From Gordonia sp. KTR9 (GTDB lineage Bacteria > Actinomycetota > Actinomycetes > Mycobacteriales > Mycobacteriaceae): a stretch of 64,000 nt of DNA. The notes below the pieces were generated by a model. It searched no databases. It saw only the letters and a program-made list of their open reading frames with translations, and was not told the DNA's origin. The DNA lies in contig NC_018581.1 of NCBI RefSeq assembly GCF_000143885.2, positions 186,001 to 250,000 on the forward strand, written 5' to 3'. The position numbers and the translations under genes were made by a program. Positions 44,379 through 60,462 of this stretch are shown piece after piece; the first letter of the stretch is position 1, and each line of letters begins with the position of its first letter.

Positions 44379-44620
44379 TGCCCCAACCTCGACCCCACGT
44401 GTGTACGGCCTGAAACTTCGCTGAGGAATCGGACCGTTTGTGCAGGTGGTGCGAGTGCGGCGGACGGAAGGCCCTCGTACGGGCGGTAGCCTGACGTGGT
44501 GTGCGATGCAGGGTGCCCCCTGTGTCGCGATCGGCCTCAGGCCGGACGCGTGAGGTGTCGCCGGACAGTACTGCCCGGCGGTGCGCAATCAAGACCCGAA
44601 AGGTTCGGCAGGAAGTGGCG

Positions 44621-45157
44621 ATGACAACGAAGTGTGTGCGGCTGGTGCTGGCCGTGACGGGCCTCGCTCTCGCGCTCGGGTCCGTGTCGGCCTGCGCCGA
44701 CGACTCGACGGCCAGTGCGCCGATCACCAACAACCCGGTCACGACGACCTCGCTCTACTCGGCGGCGGAGTCCTCGACCAGTACGCCGGGTTCCACATCC
44801 GAGGAGACCGCTCCCTCCACGCCCGGTGGCACCTCGGAGCTGCCGGCGACCGCGCCGAACCCCAGCACGAAGGTCCCGGCCAGTTTCCCCGGACCCAGCG
44901 GCCAGCCGCTCGACGACAAGGCCCGGGCCTACCTCGCCGCACTGAAGCAGCAGGACGTCACGTTCATGGGGGACAACGACAACTCGGTCGCCCTGACCAT
45001 GGCGAAGTATGTCTGCGGCGCCAAACAGAAGGGCACCGACCCGAGCATGGTGAAGGCCTTCGTCACCGCGTCCGTGGGGCCCGGAGCGGACAACGTAGAA
45101 GAAGCGAACGTGAAGGCCGACAAGGTCATTCGCGCAGCAGAACAGCACTACTGCTGA
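44621..45157 (+). CDS. DUF732-type lipoprotein
   Basis: A 178-residue lipoprotein. The signal peptide ends in the lipobox SVSAC (Cys near residue 25), followed by a Ser/Thr/Pro-rich linker to about residue 90. The C-terminal domain (DDKARAYLAALKQQDVTFMGDNDNSVALTMAKYVCGA, then a final YC) matches DUF732, a small helical domain of mycobacterial secreted proteins with a cysteine pair. Function unknown. The ATG at 44621 has AGGAAG. It ends one base before the culp6-like gene, so the two are co-transcribed; M. tuberculosis lacks it here. Confidence 0.85.
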   Translation: MTTKCVRLVLAVTGLALALGSVSACADDSTASAPITNNPVTTTSLYSAAESSTSTPGSTSEETAPSTPGGTSELPATAPNPSTKVPASFPGPSGQPLDDKARAYLAALKQQDVTFMGDNDNSVALTMAKYVCGAKQKGTDPSMVKAFVTASVGPGADNVEEANVKADKVIRAAEQHYC

Positions 45158-45158
45158 C

Positions 45159-46172
45159 GTGGCCGCCCGTCGCAACGCCGCGGGCCGCACCCGGAAGGGT
45201 CCGGTCCGCAGGCTGGGGAAGTTCGCCCTGCTGCTCCTCGCGCTCGCGGTCATCGCGATCGTTCTCATCGTCGTGCTCGTCTTGGTGTGGCTCGCTCCCG
45301 GACCCGCGCCGATCGGGCCCGGCGGGCCGTCGACCGCCCCGCCCTCCAGCGAACGACCCGACGCCCAGCCCGCGGACTGCCCCGACGTCCTGACGGTCGT
45401 CATCCCCGGGACTTGGGAGTCCAGCGCCGACGACGATCCCTACAAGCCGTCGGCGAATCCGAACTCGCTGATGCTGCGCGTGTCCCGAGCCCTGGCGAAC
45501 GACTTCGACTCCTCGCGCAGCGAGATCTACACCGTCCCCTACACGGCGCAGTTCCGGAATCCGACGAATCTGGCCGACCGTCAGGTCGACTACAACGTGT
45601 CACGCACCCAGGGTTACAAGCGCGCGGCGGGCAAGATCATCTCCACCAACGAGCGCTGCCCCCTGACGGGTTACGTGATCATGGGCTTCAGCCAGGGCGC
45701 GGTCATCGCGGGTGATCTCGCGAGCAACATCGGCAACGGCCGGGGTGTGCTCGACGAGGGTGAACAAGATCTGGTGCTCGGTGTCGGACTCATCGCCGAC
45801 GGCCGTCGCCAGCCGGGTGAACAGAACGACATCGCGCCGAGTCCGAACGGCGTGGGTGCCGAGATCGCGCTCGGCGGGATGGGCAACCTCGTCCCCGGCA
45901 TCTCGATGACCGGTCCGCGCACCGGCGGATTCGGCGACCTTCGTGACCGGGTCCAATCCATCTGCGCGCCCGGCGATCTCATCTGTGACTCGCCGACGAT
46001 CGTCAATCCGCTGGCCGCGGTGTCGAAGCTGGCGAACGCGGCGTCGAACCCCATCCACGCGATGTATGCGACGACGCGCTACTGGGAGAACGACGGCCAG
46101 ACCGCGACCCAGTGGATGTACGACTGGTCCAAGGGCCTCATCCAGGACGCGCCCGCACCCGAGCACAACTGA
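45159..46172 (+). CDS. culp6: Cutinase-family lipase/thioesterase (Rv3802c-like)
   Basis: A 337-residue exported alpha/beta hydrolase with one N-terminal membrane helix (residues about 22-46) that probably anchors it. The cutinase-like fold starts at DCPDVLTVVIPGTWESS; the nucleophile is Ser178 in MGFSQGAVIAG, and the acid and base are probably Asp in CDSPTIV and His in NPIHAMYATT. Rv3802c is an essential phospholipase/thioesterase tied to mycolate assembly, located between the fbp genes and fadD32 as here. The GTG starts 2 bp after the DUF732 gene. Confidence 0.9.
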   Translation: MAARRNAAGRTRKGPVRRLGKFALLLLALAVIAIVLIVVLVLVWLAPGPAPIGPGGPSTAPPSSERPDAQPADCPDVLTVVIPGTWESSADDDPYKPSANPNSLMLRVSRALANDFDSSRSEIYTVPYTAQFRNPTNLADRQVDYNVSRTQGYKRAAGKIISTNERCPLTGYVIMGFSQGAVIAGDLASNIGNGRGVLDEGEQDLVLGVGLIADGRRQPGEQNDIAPSPNGVGAEIALGGMGNLVPGISMTGPRTGGFGDLRDRVQSICAPGDLICDSPTIVNPLAAVSKLANAASNPIHAMYATTRYWENDGQTATQWMYDWSKGLIQDAPAPEHN

Positions 46173-46407
46173 CCTCCTCACGCGAGGCCGGCCGCGCCGA
46201 TCGGACATGTCGGGCCGGGTGCCGCCGGGCGAGTCCGGTCCGGCCGTCGAACTGACCGGCCGGTAGCCTCGTCTGACGGCGGCGACCGATTCGTTTGGCG
46301 GTGCCGTCACGCTGCATTAACGTGTTGGGCTGGCCGAGGAACATCGCGGAACCGGCGGACGCCGCACGCGACCTCACGCAGCCGGCGATCACGACGAGAG
46401 GACAGCG

Positions 46408-47418
46408 ATGACGCAACCCCCGAGCGATGCCGGTGGTGCCTCGTCCGGCCTGCGGAAGTTCCGCTTCGGCGCGGGTGGTGAGGGCAACAAGGACGAGGGC
46501 GGTGCCCGTAAGTTCGTCAAGCTCGCGCAGACCGCCGAGGAGTACGGCTACGACACCTTCGCGGTGCCCGACCATCTGGGCAACCAGGTCGGTCCGATCG
46601 CGGCGCTGGGCGCCCTGACGCAGGCCACGAGCACGATCCGCCTGGCGACCTCGGTGCTCGCCAACGGCTGGCGCCACCCGGCCCTGCTCGCCAAGGAGGC
46701 CAACACGATCGACGTCCTGAGCAAGGGGCGGCTCGAGTTGGGCATCGGCGCGGGCTGGATGAAAGAGGAGTTCGACAAGGCCGGCATCGAGTTCGAATCA
46801 CCCGGCGTGCGTATCCGGCGTCTCGACGAGGCGCTGACGGTCCTCGACGGTCTGATGCGCGGCGAGACGGTGAACTTCGACGGCGAGTTCTACCAGATCA
46901 ACGGCCTCGAGGGCAGTCCGCGACCGCGGCAGGGGCCGCGTCCGCCGATCGCCGTCGGCGGCGGTGGACCCAAGATGCTGGCCCTGGCCGCCAAGCACGC
47001 CGACATCATCTCCGTCGCTCCGGGTACGACCACCGACGGCAAGATGAAGCTGTCGGACATGACGATCGAGAAGACCGCCGAGCGCGTCGACCGGATCCGT
47101 GAGGCCGCCGGCGACCGGTTCGACGATCTGGAGCTGAACTGGACGATCGCTGTAATCGTCATCACCGACGATCGGGTCGCCACCGCCGAGATGGCGCTCA
47201 AGGCTCTGGAACAGGGCTATCCGCCCAACATCGCGCACGACACCGAGTTCACCGTCGAGGACGTGCTGACCTCGCCGTACATCGCTATCGGCAGCTTCGA
47301 GGAGATCGCGGACCAGATCCGGGAGGTGCGACGCCGCACCACCATGTCCTACGTCGGGGTGTTCCCGACGCAGATGGATGCTTTTGCGCCTGTGCTCGCG
47401 CAATTGAAGGGGGAGTAG
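46408..47418 (+). CDS. F420-dependent LLM-class oxidoreductase
   Basis: A 336-residue TIM-barrel oxidoreductase of the luciferase-like monooxygenase class. The N-terminal FRFGAGGEG, then EYGYDTFAVPDHLGNQVGP and LATSVLANGWRHPALLAKEA, are typical of the F420-dependent TIGR03621-type subgroup; the glycine-rich GRLELGIGAGWMKEEF and IAVGGGGPKMLALAAKHADI bind the cofactor. The substrate is not known. It lies between culp6 and fadD32, where M. tuberculosis has nothing, so it may act on a lipid or be a passenger. A hairpin follows. Confidence 0.87.
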   Translation: MTQPPSDAGGASSGLRKFRFGAGGEGNKDEGGARKFVKLAQTAEEYGYDTFAVPDHLGNQVGPIAALGALTQATSTIRLATSVLANGWRHPALLAKEANTIDVLSKGRLELGIGAGWMKEEFDKAGIEFESPGVRIRRLDEALTVLDGLMRGETVNFDGEFYQINGLEGSPRPRQGPRPPIAVGGGGPKMLALAAKHADIISVAPGTTTDGKMKLSDMTIEKTAERVDRIREAAGDRFDDLELNWTIAVIVITDDRVATAEMALKALEQGYPPNIAHDTEFTVEDVLTSPYIAIGSFEEIADQIREVRRRTTMSYVGVFPTQMDAFAPVLAQLKGE

Positions 47419-47471
47419 GATGGCCGACGGTCTCGCGAGTCAACAGCGAGGTGACGGGTCGGTGAACCCGG

Positions 47472-47500
47472 GGGTGTGCGTCGAGGGGCGACGCGCACCC
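47472..47500 (+). terminator. Terminator hairpin upstream of fadD32
   Basis: GGGTGTGCGTCG (47472-47483) and CGACGCGCACCC (47489-47500) pair over 12 bp (one G-U pair) around AGGGG. It lies 53 bp after the oxidoreductase gene and leaves about 175 bp for a fadD32 promoter. Confidence 0.55.
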
Positions 47501-47675
47501 ATGCGAAACCGAGCATGACGAACGCGAGTTTTTCGTTGGGTAACTGGACGTGCGCTACCGTATCCCGCGGTCGGCACAGGGCGTGGACGGCAGAACTGCG
47601 TGGTGGCGTCGCCAACACCTCGCCGGAGATCTGCGCCCGCGTGGGGGAGTCCACGAGGGGGCACAGGAGTAATGA

Positions 47676-49577
47676 ATGCTGAGTACTGAACTCGAAGACT
47701 TCATCGACGAGACCGGGAACATCTCTTTCACCGAGGAAGCGACGCTGGTCGACTACGTCGAGCAGAACGTCCGTGAGCAGGCCGACACGCTGGCCTACCG
47801 GTTCATCGATTACAGCCGCGAGCGCGACGGCGAGCCCCAGGACCTGACGTGGGCGCAGTTCGGTAAGCGGTTGCGTGCGGTTGCAGCACGTCTGCAGCAG
47901 GTCACGAAGCCGGGCGACCGTGTGGCGATCCTCGCGCCCCAGTCGCTGGAGTACGTGATCGGGTTCTTCGCGGCGCTCTACGCCAGCAACGTCGCCGTGC
48001 CGCTCTTCTCCCCCGACGAGCCCGGCCACACCGATCGGCTGCACGCGGTCCTCGAGGACTGCAAGCCCACGGCCATCCTGACGTCGACGAAGTCCGCCGA
48101 GGCGGTGCGCGATTTCTTCGCGCCGCTGCCGGCCAAGGAGCGTCCGCGCGTCATCGCCGTCGACGCCGTCCCGGATTCGGTGGGGTCCAGCTGGGTCGCG
48201 CCGGTCGCCGGTCGGGACCACAACAAGGACACCGTGGCCTACCTGCAGTACACCTCGGGTTCGACGCGGGTCCCCGCCGGTGTGGAGATCACCTACCAGG
48301 CCGTGGCCGCGAACGTGCTGCAGATCTCCGACACCATCGGCATCGACAAGAAGGCCCGCGGCGTCACCTGGCTGCCGATGTTCCATGACATGGGTCTGCT
48401 CACCGTGATCCTGCCCGCCCTCGGTGGCCGCTACATCACGATCATGAGCCCGCAGGCGTTCGTGCGCCGTCCGGGCCGCTGGATCAAGGAGCTCGCCGCG
48501 GCCGCCGACGGCGCCGAGACCTTTGCCGCCGCTCCCAACTTCGCCTTCGAACACGCCGCCGCGCGCGGTCTGCCGAAGGAGGGCGAAGAGCTGGATCTCT
48601 CGAATGTCATCGGGCTCATCAACGGTTCCGAGCCGGTGACCGTCAGTTCGATGAAGAAGTTCAACGAGGCGTTCGCGCCGTACGGGCTGCCGAAGACGGC
48701 GATCAAGCCGTGCTACGGCATGGCCGAGGCGACGCTGTTCGTGTCCGCGACCCAGCGCGAGAACGAGGCGAAGATCGTCTACGTCGACCGCGACGACCTC
48801 AACGCCGGCAGCTTCACCCTCGTCGACGCCGACGCCCCCAATGCGGTCGCGCAGGTCTCCTGCGGACAGGTCGCGGTGAGCCAGTGGGCGACCATCGTCG
48901 ACTCCGAGACCGCGACCGAACAGCCCGACGGTCACGTCGGGGAGATCTGGCTCCACGGCCTCAACATCGGCGCCGGCTACTGGAACAAGCCGGAGGAGAC
49001 CGAGGAGACCTTCCACAACAAGCTGGTCACCCCGCTCCCGGAGAACAGCCACGCCGAGGGTGCGCCCGCGGACGCGATCTGGATGCGGACCGGCGACTTC
49101 GGGGTCTGGCTCGACGGCGAGCTGTACATCACCGGGCGTGTCAAGGACCTGGTGATCGTCGACGGCCGCAACCATTACCCGCAGGACCTCGAGTACAGCG
49201 CGCAGGAAGCCAGCGACGCGCTGCGCCCCGGCTTCGTCGCCGCGTTCTCGGTACCGGCCAACCAGTTGCCCGGCGAGGTCTTCGAGTTCGCGGGCAGCGG
49301 CTTGAAGCCCGACGCCGACGACGCGTCCGAGCAGCTGGTCATCGTGGCCGAGCGCGGACCCGGCCGCAAGGCCGACCCGCAGGAGGTCGCCGACACCGTG
49401 CGCGCCGCGGTCGCACAGCGCCATGGCGTGATGGTTCGCGACGTCCTGTTGGTGCCGGCCGGCTCGATCCCGCGCACGTCGTCGGGCAAGATCGCGCGCC
49501 GTGCGACACGTGCGGCCTACATCGATGGCAGCCTCCGTGGCGGCTACAAGCAGACGGCGTTCCCGGACGCCGAGTAG
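47676..49577 (+). CDS. fadD32: Long-chain fatty-acid--AMP ligase FadD32
   Basis: A 633-residue adenylating enzyme that activates the long meromycolic acid as acyl-AMP and loads it on Pks13. The ATP loop is [16 protein letters not shown]; further motifs are [48 protein letters not shown] and, near the end, [18 protein letters not shown]. The insert typical of acyl-AMP rather than acyl-CoA ligases is present in the middle. It starts at ATG 47676 behind ACAGGAG. Order fadD32-pks13-accD4 is as in all mycolate producers. Confidence 0.96.
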   Translation: MLSTELEDFIDETGNISFTEEATLVDYVEQNVREQADTLAYRFIDYSRERDGEPQDLTWAQFGKRLRAVAARLQQVTKPGDRVAILAPQSLEYVIGFFAALYASNVAVPLFSPDEPGHTDRLHAVLEDCKPTAILTSTKSAEAVRDFFAPLPAKERPRVIAVDAVPDSVGSSWVAPVAGRDHNKDTVAYLQYTSGSTRVPAGVEITYQAVAANVLQISDTIGIDKKARGVTWLPMFHDMGLLTVILPALGGRYITIMSPQAFVRRPGRWIKELAAAADGAETFAAAPNFAFEHAAARGLPKEGEELDLSNVIGLINGSEPVTVSSMKKFNEAFAPYGLPKTAIKPCYGMAEATLFVSATQRENEAKIVYVDRDDLNAGSFTLVDADAPNAVAQVSCGQVAVSQWATIVDSETATEQPDGHVGEIWLHGLNIGAGYWNKPEETEETFHNKLVTPLPENSHAEGAPADAIWMRTGDFGVWLDGELYITGRVKDLVIVDGRNHYPQDLEYSAQEASDALRPGFVAAFSVPANQLPGEVFEFAGSGLKPDADDASEQLVIVAERGPGRKADPQEVADTVRAAVAQRHGVMVRDVLLVPAGSIPRTSSGKIARRATRAAYIDGSLRGGYKQTAFPDAE

Positions 49578-49640
49578 CGATCCTGCGGACCCGGGCGGGG
49601 TGAGTGCGTCGAGATGCCGCGCCCGGACACCCTGCGGGCT

Positions 49641-49646
49641 CATAAT
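49641..49646 (+). promoter_or_regulatory. Possible -10 box upstream of pks13
   Basis: CATAAT is one base from the consensus TATAAT and lies 48 bp before the pks13 ATG, in the 116-bp gap after fadD32. No convincing -35 box is seen, so pks13 may be read mainly from fadD32. Confidence 0.3.
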
Positions 49647-49693
49647 GCACCCGGCACCAGTTCAGGTGCCCCGAGATCAGTAGTCTGGAAGCG

Positions 49694-55024
<5,331 letters not shown>

Positions 55025-55035
55025 GAAGAAGGACC

Positions 55036-56586
55036 GTGACTGACACCACCGCAGGCAAGCTCGCCGACCTCCGTCAGAAACTGGAGGCCGCCCGCGAACC
55101 GGGAGGGGAGAAGGCGCTCGCGAAACGCGCCGCGAAGGGGATCTGTTCTCCGCGTGAGCGTCTGAGCATGCTCTTCGATCCGGGGACCTTCGTCGAGATC
55201 GGCGCGCTGGCCAAGATGCCGGGTGCGGCCGAGAGCGGTTACGGCGACGGCGTGGTCACCGGACACGGACTGGTGCACGGTCGTCCGGTCGCGGCGTTCT
55301 CCCACGACCAGTCGGTCTTCGGCGGGACCGTCGGCGAGATGTTCGGCCGCAAGGTCGCCTCGCTGATGGAATGGGCCGGCAAGATCGGTTGTCCGATGGT
55401 GGGTATCAACGACTCCGCCGGTGCGCGCATCCAGGACGCGGTCACCTCGCTCGCGTGGTACGCCGAGATGGGTCGTCGCAACGACCTGCTGTCGGGTCTC
55501 GCGCCGCAGGTGTCGGTGATCCTCGGCAAGTGCGCCGGCGGCGCGGTGTACACCCCGGCGAACACCGACATCCTGGTGGCCGTGGAGGACAAGTCGTACA
55601 TGTTCGTCACCGGCCCCGATGTGCTGAAACAGGTGAACGGCGAGGAGATCTCGGCCGAAGACCTCGGCAGCGCACACAATCAGGCGCGGTGGGGCAACAT
55701 CCATCACGTCGCCACCGACGAGAAGGCCGCGTTCGACTGGGTCCGTGAGTACCTGCAGTACATGCCGTCGAGTGCCTACGAGCGGCCGCCGGTGATCAAC
55801 CCGGGTCTCGAACCGGAGATCACCGAGTCCGACCTGTCGCTCAACGACTTCATGCCCGACAACGACAACGCCGGGTACGACATGCACGACATCATCATCA
55901 AGCTGTTCGACGACGGCGCTTTCCACGAGGTCGGAGAGCTGTTCGCGCCCAACATCATCACCGGGTACGCCCGCGTGGACGGCCGGTCGGTGGGTGTGGT
56001 CGCCAATCAGCCGAGCGTGATGTCGGGTGTACTCGACACCGACTCGTCGGAGAAGGCGACCCGCTTCGTCCGCATCTGCAACGCCTTCAGCATCCCGCTC
56101 GTCTTCCTGGTGGACACGCCGGGCATCCTGCCGGGTCTCGCAGAGGAACAGAAGGGCACGATCCGGCGCTCGGGGCGATTCCTGTACGCCTACGTCGAGG
56201 CCGACGTGCCCAAGGTGACGGTGGTGCTGCGCAAGGCCTACGGCGGCGCCTACGCGGTGATGGGCAGCAAGCACCTCGGTGCCGACGTCAATTTCGCCTG
56301 GCCCACGGCGAAGATCGCGGTCATGGGCGCTGAATCGGCTGCTGCCGTGCTGACCCGACGCCAGACCGAGGGGCTGTCGGCCGCCGAGGCGGACAAGATC
56401 CGTCGTGAGTTCATCGATTTCTACAACACGATGATGGCCACCCCGTATCTCGCCGCCGAGCGCGGCTACGTCGACGCGGTCATCGAACCCGCCGAGACCC
56501 GTCTGCAGCTCCGGAAGGCGTTGGCGCAGTTGCGCGACAAAGAGGTCCTCAAGACCCCGCGCAAGCACTTCCTGATGCCGATCTAG
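55036..56586 (+). CDS. accD4: Acyl-CoA carboxylase beta subunit AccD4
   Basis: A 516-residue carboxyltransferase subunit that carboxylates the long-chain acyl-CoA used by Pks13. It shows the N-terminal carboxyltransferase half ([42 protein letters not shown]) and the C-terminal half ([42 protein letters not shown]) with the two oxyanion-hole glycine pairs. It works with a biotinylated alpha subunit coded elsewhere. Position after pks13 matches Rv3799c. GTG at 55036 is preceded by GAAGAAGGA. Confidence 0.95.
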   Translation: MTDTTAGKLADLRQKLEAAREPGGEKALAKRAAKGICSPRERLSMLFDPGTFVEIGALAKMPGAAESGYGDGVVTGHGLVHGRPVAAFSHDQSVFGGTVGEMFGRKVASLMEWAGKIGCPMVGINDSAGARIQDAVTSLAWYAEMGRRNDLLSGLAPQVSVILGKCAGGAVYTPANTDILVAVEDKSYMFVTGPDVLKQVNGEEISAEDLGSAHNQARWGNIHHVATDEKAAFDWVREYLQYMPSSAYERPPVINPGLEPEITESDLSLNDFMPDNDNAGYDMHDIIIKLFDDGAFHEVGELFAPNIITGYARVDGRSVGVVANQPSVMSGVLDTDSSEKATRFVRICNAFSIPLVFLVDTPGILPGLAEEQKGTIRRSGRFLYAYVEADVPKVTVVLRKAYGGAYAVMGSKHLGADVNFAWPTAKIAVMGAESAAAVLTRRQTEGLSAAEADKIRREFIDFYNTMMATPYLAAERGYVDAVIEPAETRLQLRKALAQLRDKEVLKTPRKHFLMPI

Positions 56587-56602
56587 CGCGCACCACGAGG
56601 CG

Positions 56603-58108
56603 CTACCGGCTGGTGGCGGAGCGAACGCCCGCGTCGCGCAGCCGGCCGCGCTGGAGTTTCCCGGAGCTGTGTCGCGGGATCGCGGTGATCGTCCGTACCT
56701 CGGACGGCATCTTGTAGGTGGCCAGGCGGGTCGACATCGACTGTCGCAGCCGATCGGTGTCGAGGGCTCCCGCGGCGACCACGTACGCGACGATTCTCTG
56801 TCCCGTGCGATCGTCGGGCTCGGCGACCACCGCGGCGTCGGTGATCTCCGGATGTCGCAGGAGCTCGGATTCGACTTCCGCAGGGGCCACCTGGAATCCG
56901 GACACCTTGATCATGTCCTTCTTGCGGTCGACGATCCAGATCCTGTTCGTCTGGTCGATGCGGGCGACGTCACCGGTCCGGAACCACCCGTCGTCGGTGA
57001 ACGGTGAGTCGCTCCCGGCGTCGAGGTGTGTATAGGCAACGGCGACACTGGGTCCCCGGACCTCCAGCTCACCGTCCTCGCCGAGACGGACCTCGGTCCC
57101 GGCAGTCGGGAAGCCCGGCGAGTCCAACCGCCATTGTCCCGGGTCGTCGACCGGGTTGAAGGCGACCATCATCGCCTCGGTCATACCGTACGAGCACAGG
57201 AAACCGACCCCCGTCTTCGAGGTGATCGTCGCGGCCAGATCCGCGGGTACCGGGCTGCCGCCCCACATGAAGAACCTGAGCGCAGGGAACTGGTCGGGTC
57301 CGAGATCGGGCTGTCGGGCGAGCCGATGGGCGACCGTTCCGGCGAGCGGCCAGACGGTGACCGCACCCGTTCGCAACTGGGCGATGCATTCGTCGAAGTC
57401 GAAGCGTCTGAACAGCGTCACTCGCGCACCGACCGAGAGGGCGGCGAACATCATCGTCGTGCCGAAGATGTGGCACAGCGGGATCGAGATCTGCATGCGA
57501 TCGTCGGGCCCGAGTCCGGTGTGCTGCACGAGCTGCTCGACTGCTCCACTCACGCTGCCGACGGTGTGGACAACTCCTTTGGGAAAGCCGGTGGTCCCAG
57601 ACGAGAACGGGATGAACAGTTCCCCGGAAGAATTCACGACGACCTTCGGCGGTCCGGCTTCGTCGCCGGGTGTTGCTCCCGGAACAATGGTGTCGTCGAC
57701 CGGCAGCAGCGTGATCTCGTTCCCGGGGTGGTCGCGATGAGCGTCGTCGACGATCGCCGCGGTCGCACCGGCCGTCCGGAGCGCCGTCCGGACCTCGTGT
57801 GGGGTCCAGCTGGGATTCGGCGCGACGAAGGCGGCACCGAGCCGGGCGAGGGCGATCTGGTGGATGACATAGGCGGGTGTGCTGTCGAGAACGATCCCGA
57901 CCCGGTCACCGGCCTCGATCCCCGCTCGATGCAGGCTGATTGCGGCGTTGTCGACCGCGGTGTCGAGATCGCGGTAGGTCCACTCGACTCCCTCCGTCTC
58001 GATCGCCACGCGGTGCGGGCGTCGTCGAGCGCCGGCGGACAGGGCCGACGAAATACTAGTGCCCTCCGCCTGATCGCCCTCGTGCCTGCCCTGCTGCGAG
58101 GTGGTCAT
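56603..58108 (-). CDS. Acyl-CoA synthetase (AMP-binding)
   Basis: A 501-residue adenylating ligase. The ATP loop is IPFSSGTTGFPKGVVHT near residue 155; other core motifs are CSYGMTEAMM, DGWFRTGDVARID, DRKKDMIKVSGFQVAPAEVES and the final catalytic Lys in RHSSGKLQR. It should activate a carboxylic acid as CoA thioester; the specificity is not clear. The ATG at 58108 has AAAGGA. It is the last gene of the minus-strand catabolic cluster and would feed its acid product into beta-oxidation. Confidence 0.87.
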   Translation of the reverse strand: MTTSQQGRHEGDQAEGTSISSALSAGARRRPHRVAIETEGVEWTYRDLDTAVDNAAISLHRAGIEAGDRVGIVLDSTPAYVIHQIALARLGAAFVAPNPSWTPHEVRTALRTAGATAAIVDDAHRDHPGNEITLLPVDDTIVPGATPGDEAGPPKVVVNSSGELFIPFSSGTTGFPKGVVHTVGSVSGAVEQLVQHTGLGPDDRMQISIPLCHIFGTTMMFAALSVGARVTLFRRFDFDECIAQLRTGAVTVWPLAGTVAHRLARQPDLGPDQFPALRFFMWGGSPVPADLAATITSKTGVGFLCSYGMTEAMMVAFNPVDDPGQWRLDSPGFPTAGTEVRLGEDGELEVRGPSVAVAYTHLDAGSDSPFTDDGWFRTGDVARIDQTNRIWIVDRKKDMIKVSGFQVAPAEVESELLRHPEITDAAVVAEPDDRTGQRIVAYVVAAGALDTDRLRQSMSTRLATYKMPSEVRTITAIPRHSSGKLQRGRLRDAGVRSATSR

Positions 58109-58193
58109 TGTTCGGGTCCTTTCGAAGGGTCGTCTGCGGTGTCGACGCAAGCCGCTGCAGCAGAATGATTCTGGACGTGCACCGGGGTGCCCG

Positions 58194-59021
58194 TCACACG
58201 ATGGTGTTGCCTTGATCGACAGGCAGCGCGACGCCGGTGATCGTCCGCGACATCGGCGAGGCGAGGAAGAGGACCGCGTCGGAGATGTCCTGCGCCGAGG
58301 CGACTTCGGGATCGTGCAAGATCTGTTTGAAGCTGTCGGCGTACGACGGATTGTCGGCGAGCAGTTTCTCGCCGTAGGCGGGCATCCCGCCCATCGGGGT
58401 GTCGACGGCCCACGGGTGCACGGTGTTGACCCGGATGTTGTACTGCCCGAGCTCGAGCGCAGCGGCGCGCATGAGGCCGGTGACCCCGAATTTGGAAGCG
58501 GCATAGGCGATCATGCCGGGGATCGCCTTCAGGCCGCCCGCCGAGCTGGTGAGAATGATCGAACCGCCCCTTCCGCCGTCGACCATGATCGGTGCGACCG
58601 CCCGGAGGGTGTTGTACGCGCCGGTCAGATTGGTGCCGATCGTGTCGTCCCAGGGGTCGTCTTCGTCCGCGTCGAGCAGACTCGTCCATACATTCACTCC
58701 GGCATTGGCGATCGCGATGTCGAGGCCGCCCAGCGTCTGGGCACCGGAACGGACGACATCGGCGAGCGCCTGCTGGTCACGGACGTCGACCTCTCCGGTG
58801 ATGATGCGGCCGCCGAGCTCCTGGACCAGGTGGGCGGTCTGTTCGAGGTCTGCCGAGGTAGCAGGCTCGTACGAGGCAGAGCTCACCCGGCGGCAGACAT
58901 CGAGGGCCAGGATCGAAGCACCGTGCCGTGCGAGCGTCAGGGCATGGCTCCGCCCCTGTCCACGTGCGGCACCGGTGATCACGGCGACCTTGCCGTCGAG
59001 TAGACGTGCTGATGAACTCAC
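58194..59021 (-). CDS. Mycofactocin-type SDR family oxidoreductase
   Basis: A 275-residue short-chain dehydrogenase. The cofactor loop reads TGAARGQGRSHALTLA, followed by ILALDVCRRVSSASYEPATSADLEQTAHLV, an insert typical of the mycofactocin-associated SDR group (TIGR03971-like). Catalytic residues are in ILTSSAGG and YAASKFG. Such enzymes keep NAD tightly bound and pass electrons to the peptide-derived carrier mycofactocin. A GTG start at 59021 has a perfect AAGGAGG. The substrate is probably an alcohol in the pathway of this cluster. Confidence 0.88.
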   Translation of the reverse strand: MSSSARLLDGKVAVITGAARGQGRSHALTLARHGASILALDVCRRVSSASYEPATSADLEQTAHLVQELGGRIITGEVDVRDQQALADVVRSGAQTLGGLDIAIANAGVNVWTSLLDADEDDPWDDTIGTNLTGAYNTLRAVAPIMVDGGRGGSIILTSSAGGLKAIPGMIAYAASKFGVTGLMRAAALELGQYNIRVNTVHPWAVDTPMGGMPAYGEKLLADNPSYADSFKQILHDPEVASAQDISDAVLFLASPMSRTITGVALPVDQGNTIV

Positions 59022-59124
59022 AGTTCCTCCTTCTTGGTGGTGTTCAGACGAAGAGCGGCGGGCGATGGGTCCACCCGACGCCATGAAGTCGTGGCCGATG
59101 CGGTCGCGTCATGACGAGGCACGG

Positions 59125-60411
59125 TCACTTCGCGACGAGATCGCCCTCCGGCTCGTCGATGTGGACCGCGTCGACCGAGTAGCGGTACGACCCCATGCCG
59201 AGCAGACAACCGATCGCGATGATCACCATTCCGACCAGCGGCACGATTCCCGCGGTGTAGGAGCCGGTCAGCGAGAAGATCTGGGCGAGGAGTGTCACTC
59301 CGGCTGCGGACCCCAGAGCGTAGAGGAGGGTGACGAACCCGAACACGCGCCCGAACGAGTGCTTGGGGAAGTACCTGCTCGTCAGGTAGGCGTTGAGATC
59401 GGTCTCGGCACCGAGGACCAGCCCGATCAGCACGGCACCGATCAGCAGCATGCCCGAGGCGGTCGACGAGATCACCAGCGTGACACCGACGGCGCCCAGC
59501 ACGAAGACCACGGACCCGACGAGAGGCGCGAAGATCCGATCGAACAGGTACCCGGACAGCAACCGCGCGAAGATCGACGAGAAGTTGATTGTCGAGAGCG
59601 CGAGAACCGCGAGTCCGAGGTCGACGCCCTTGTCGGTCGTCATGGGGATGACCTGCGACATCAGGCCGAAGCTCGCCGCCGAGATCAGGAAGCTGACTGC
59701 GCCCAGCAACCACAGCTGCCGGTGCTTTCTCGCGAGGCGAAGGAGCGACTCACCGGCGTCTTGCGCGGAAGACGCGGAAGCCACGTCACTCTCGCCCCCC
59801 TCGGGCATCCGGGTGATCAGCAGATAGACCGCCGCGGGCACCGTCGCGCAGACGGCGCCGATGATGAAAAAGGTTCCCCGCCAACCGACCAGGTCGAGGG
59901 TCCAGCTCGCCAACGGCGGCATCACCACCCCGCACAGGCCCAGACCCGCCATCAGGATCCCGAGGGCGAATCCACGACGATCGGAGAACCACGCGCTCAC
60001 GACGGCCGCGTGGGCGATGGGCGCGAGAGCCCCGGCGCACGAACCGATGAGGACACAGAGGAGGTAGAAGACCGCGCGGTTGTCGGGCAATGCAGCCATG
60101 GCCATCAGCCCGACGCCGAAACCGACAGACATCGGGATGCTGGGGATTCTCGGCCCGAACCGGTCGATGAGTACGCCCAGGACCACGACGCTGATCCCGA
60201 CCATCACGGTCTCGATCGAGAACCCGGTCGCGATGACGCCACGTTCCCAACCGAATTCGTCGGACATCGGCTCGCCCAGCACGTTGAACAGCGCGTTCAC
60301 CGTGTTCGATCCGAACACCAGTGACAGCGCACCGGTCGCCACGTACCACCAGCGATTCAGCGGTCGGCCGATTCCGATGGTCGATCTCGTGCGAGTGAGT
60401 CTCTGAGTCAT
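59125..60411 (-). CDS. MFS transporter
   Basis: A 428-residue major-facilitator protein with 12 hydrophobic helices and a central cytoplasmic loop of about 30 residues (GGESDVASASSAQ). The motif between helices 2 and 3 reads GVLIDRFGPRIP. It resembles the monocarboxylate/oxalate-formate type and probably imports the acid or related substrate degraded by the neighbouring enzymes. It lies 51 bp downstream of the alcohol dehydrogenase gene and upstream of the SDR gene in the same direction. Confidence 0.87.
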   Translation of the reverse strand: MTQRLTRTRSTIGIGRPLNRWWYVATGALSLVFGSNTVNALFNVLGEPMSDEFGWERGVIATGFSIETVMVGISVVVLGVLIDRFGPRIPSIPMSVGFGVGLMAMAALPDNRAVFYLLCVLIGSCAGALAPIAHAAVVSAWFSDRRGFALGILMAGLGLCGVVMPPLASWTLDLVGWRGTFFIIGAVCATVPAAVYLLITRMPEGGESDVASASSAQDAGESLLRLARKHRQLWLLGAVSFLISAASFGLMSQVIPMTTDKGVDLGLAVLALSTINFSSIFARLLSGYLFDRIFAPLVGSVVFVLGAVGVTLVISSTASGMLLIGAVLIGLVLGAETDLNAYLTSRYFPKHSFGRVFGFVTLLYALGSAAGVTLLAQIFSLTGSYTAGIVPLVGMVIIAIGCLLGMGSYRYSVDAVHIDEPEGDLVAK

Positions 60412-60462
60412 TGTCTCTCGATGCTTGTCATGATCCGCTGCGCTCGCGCGCGTGGCGGTCGG

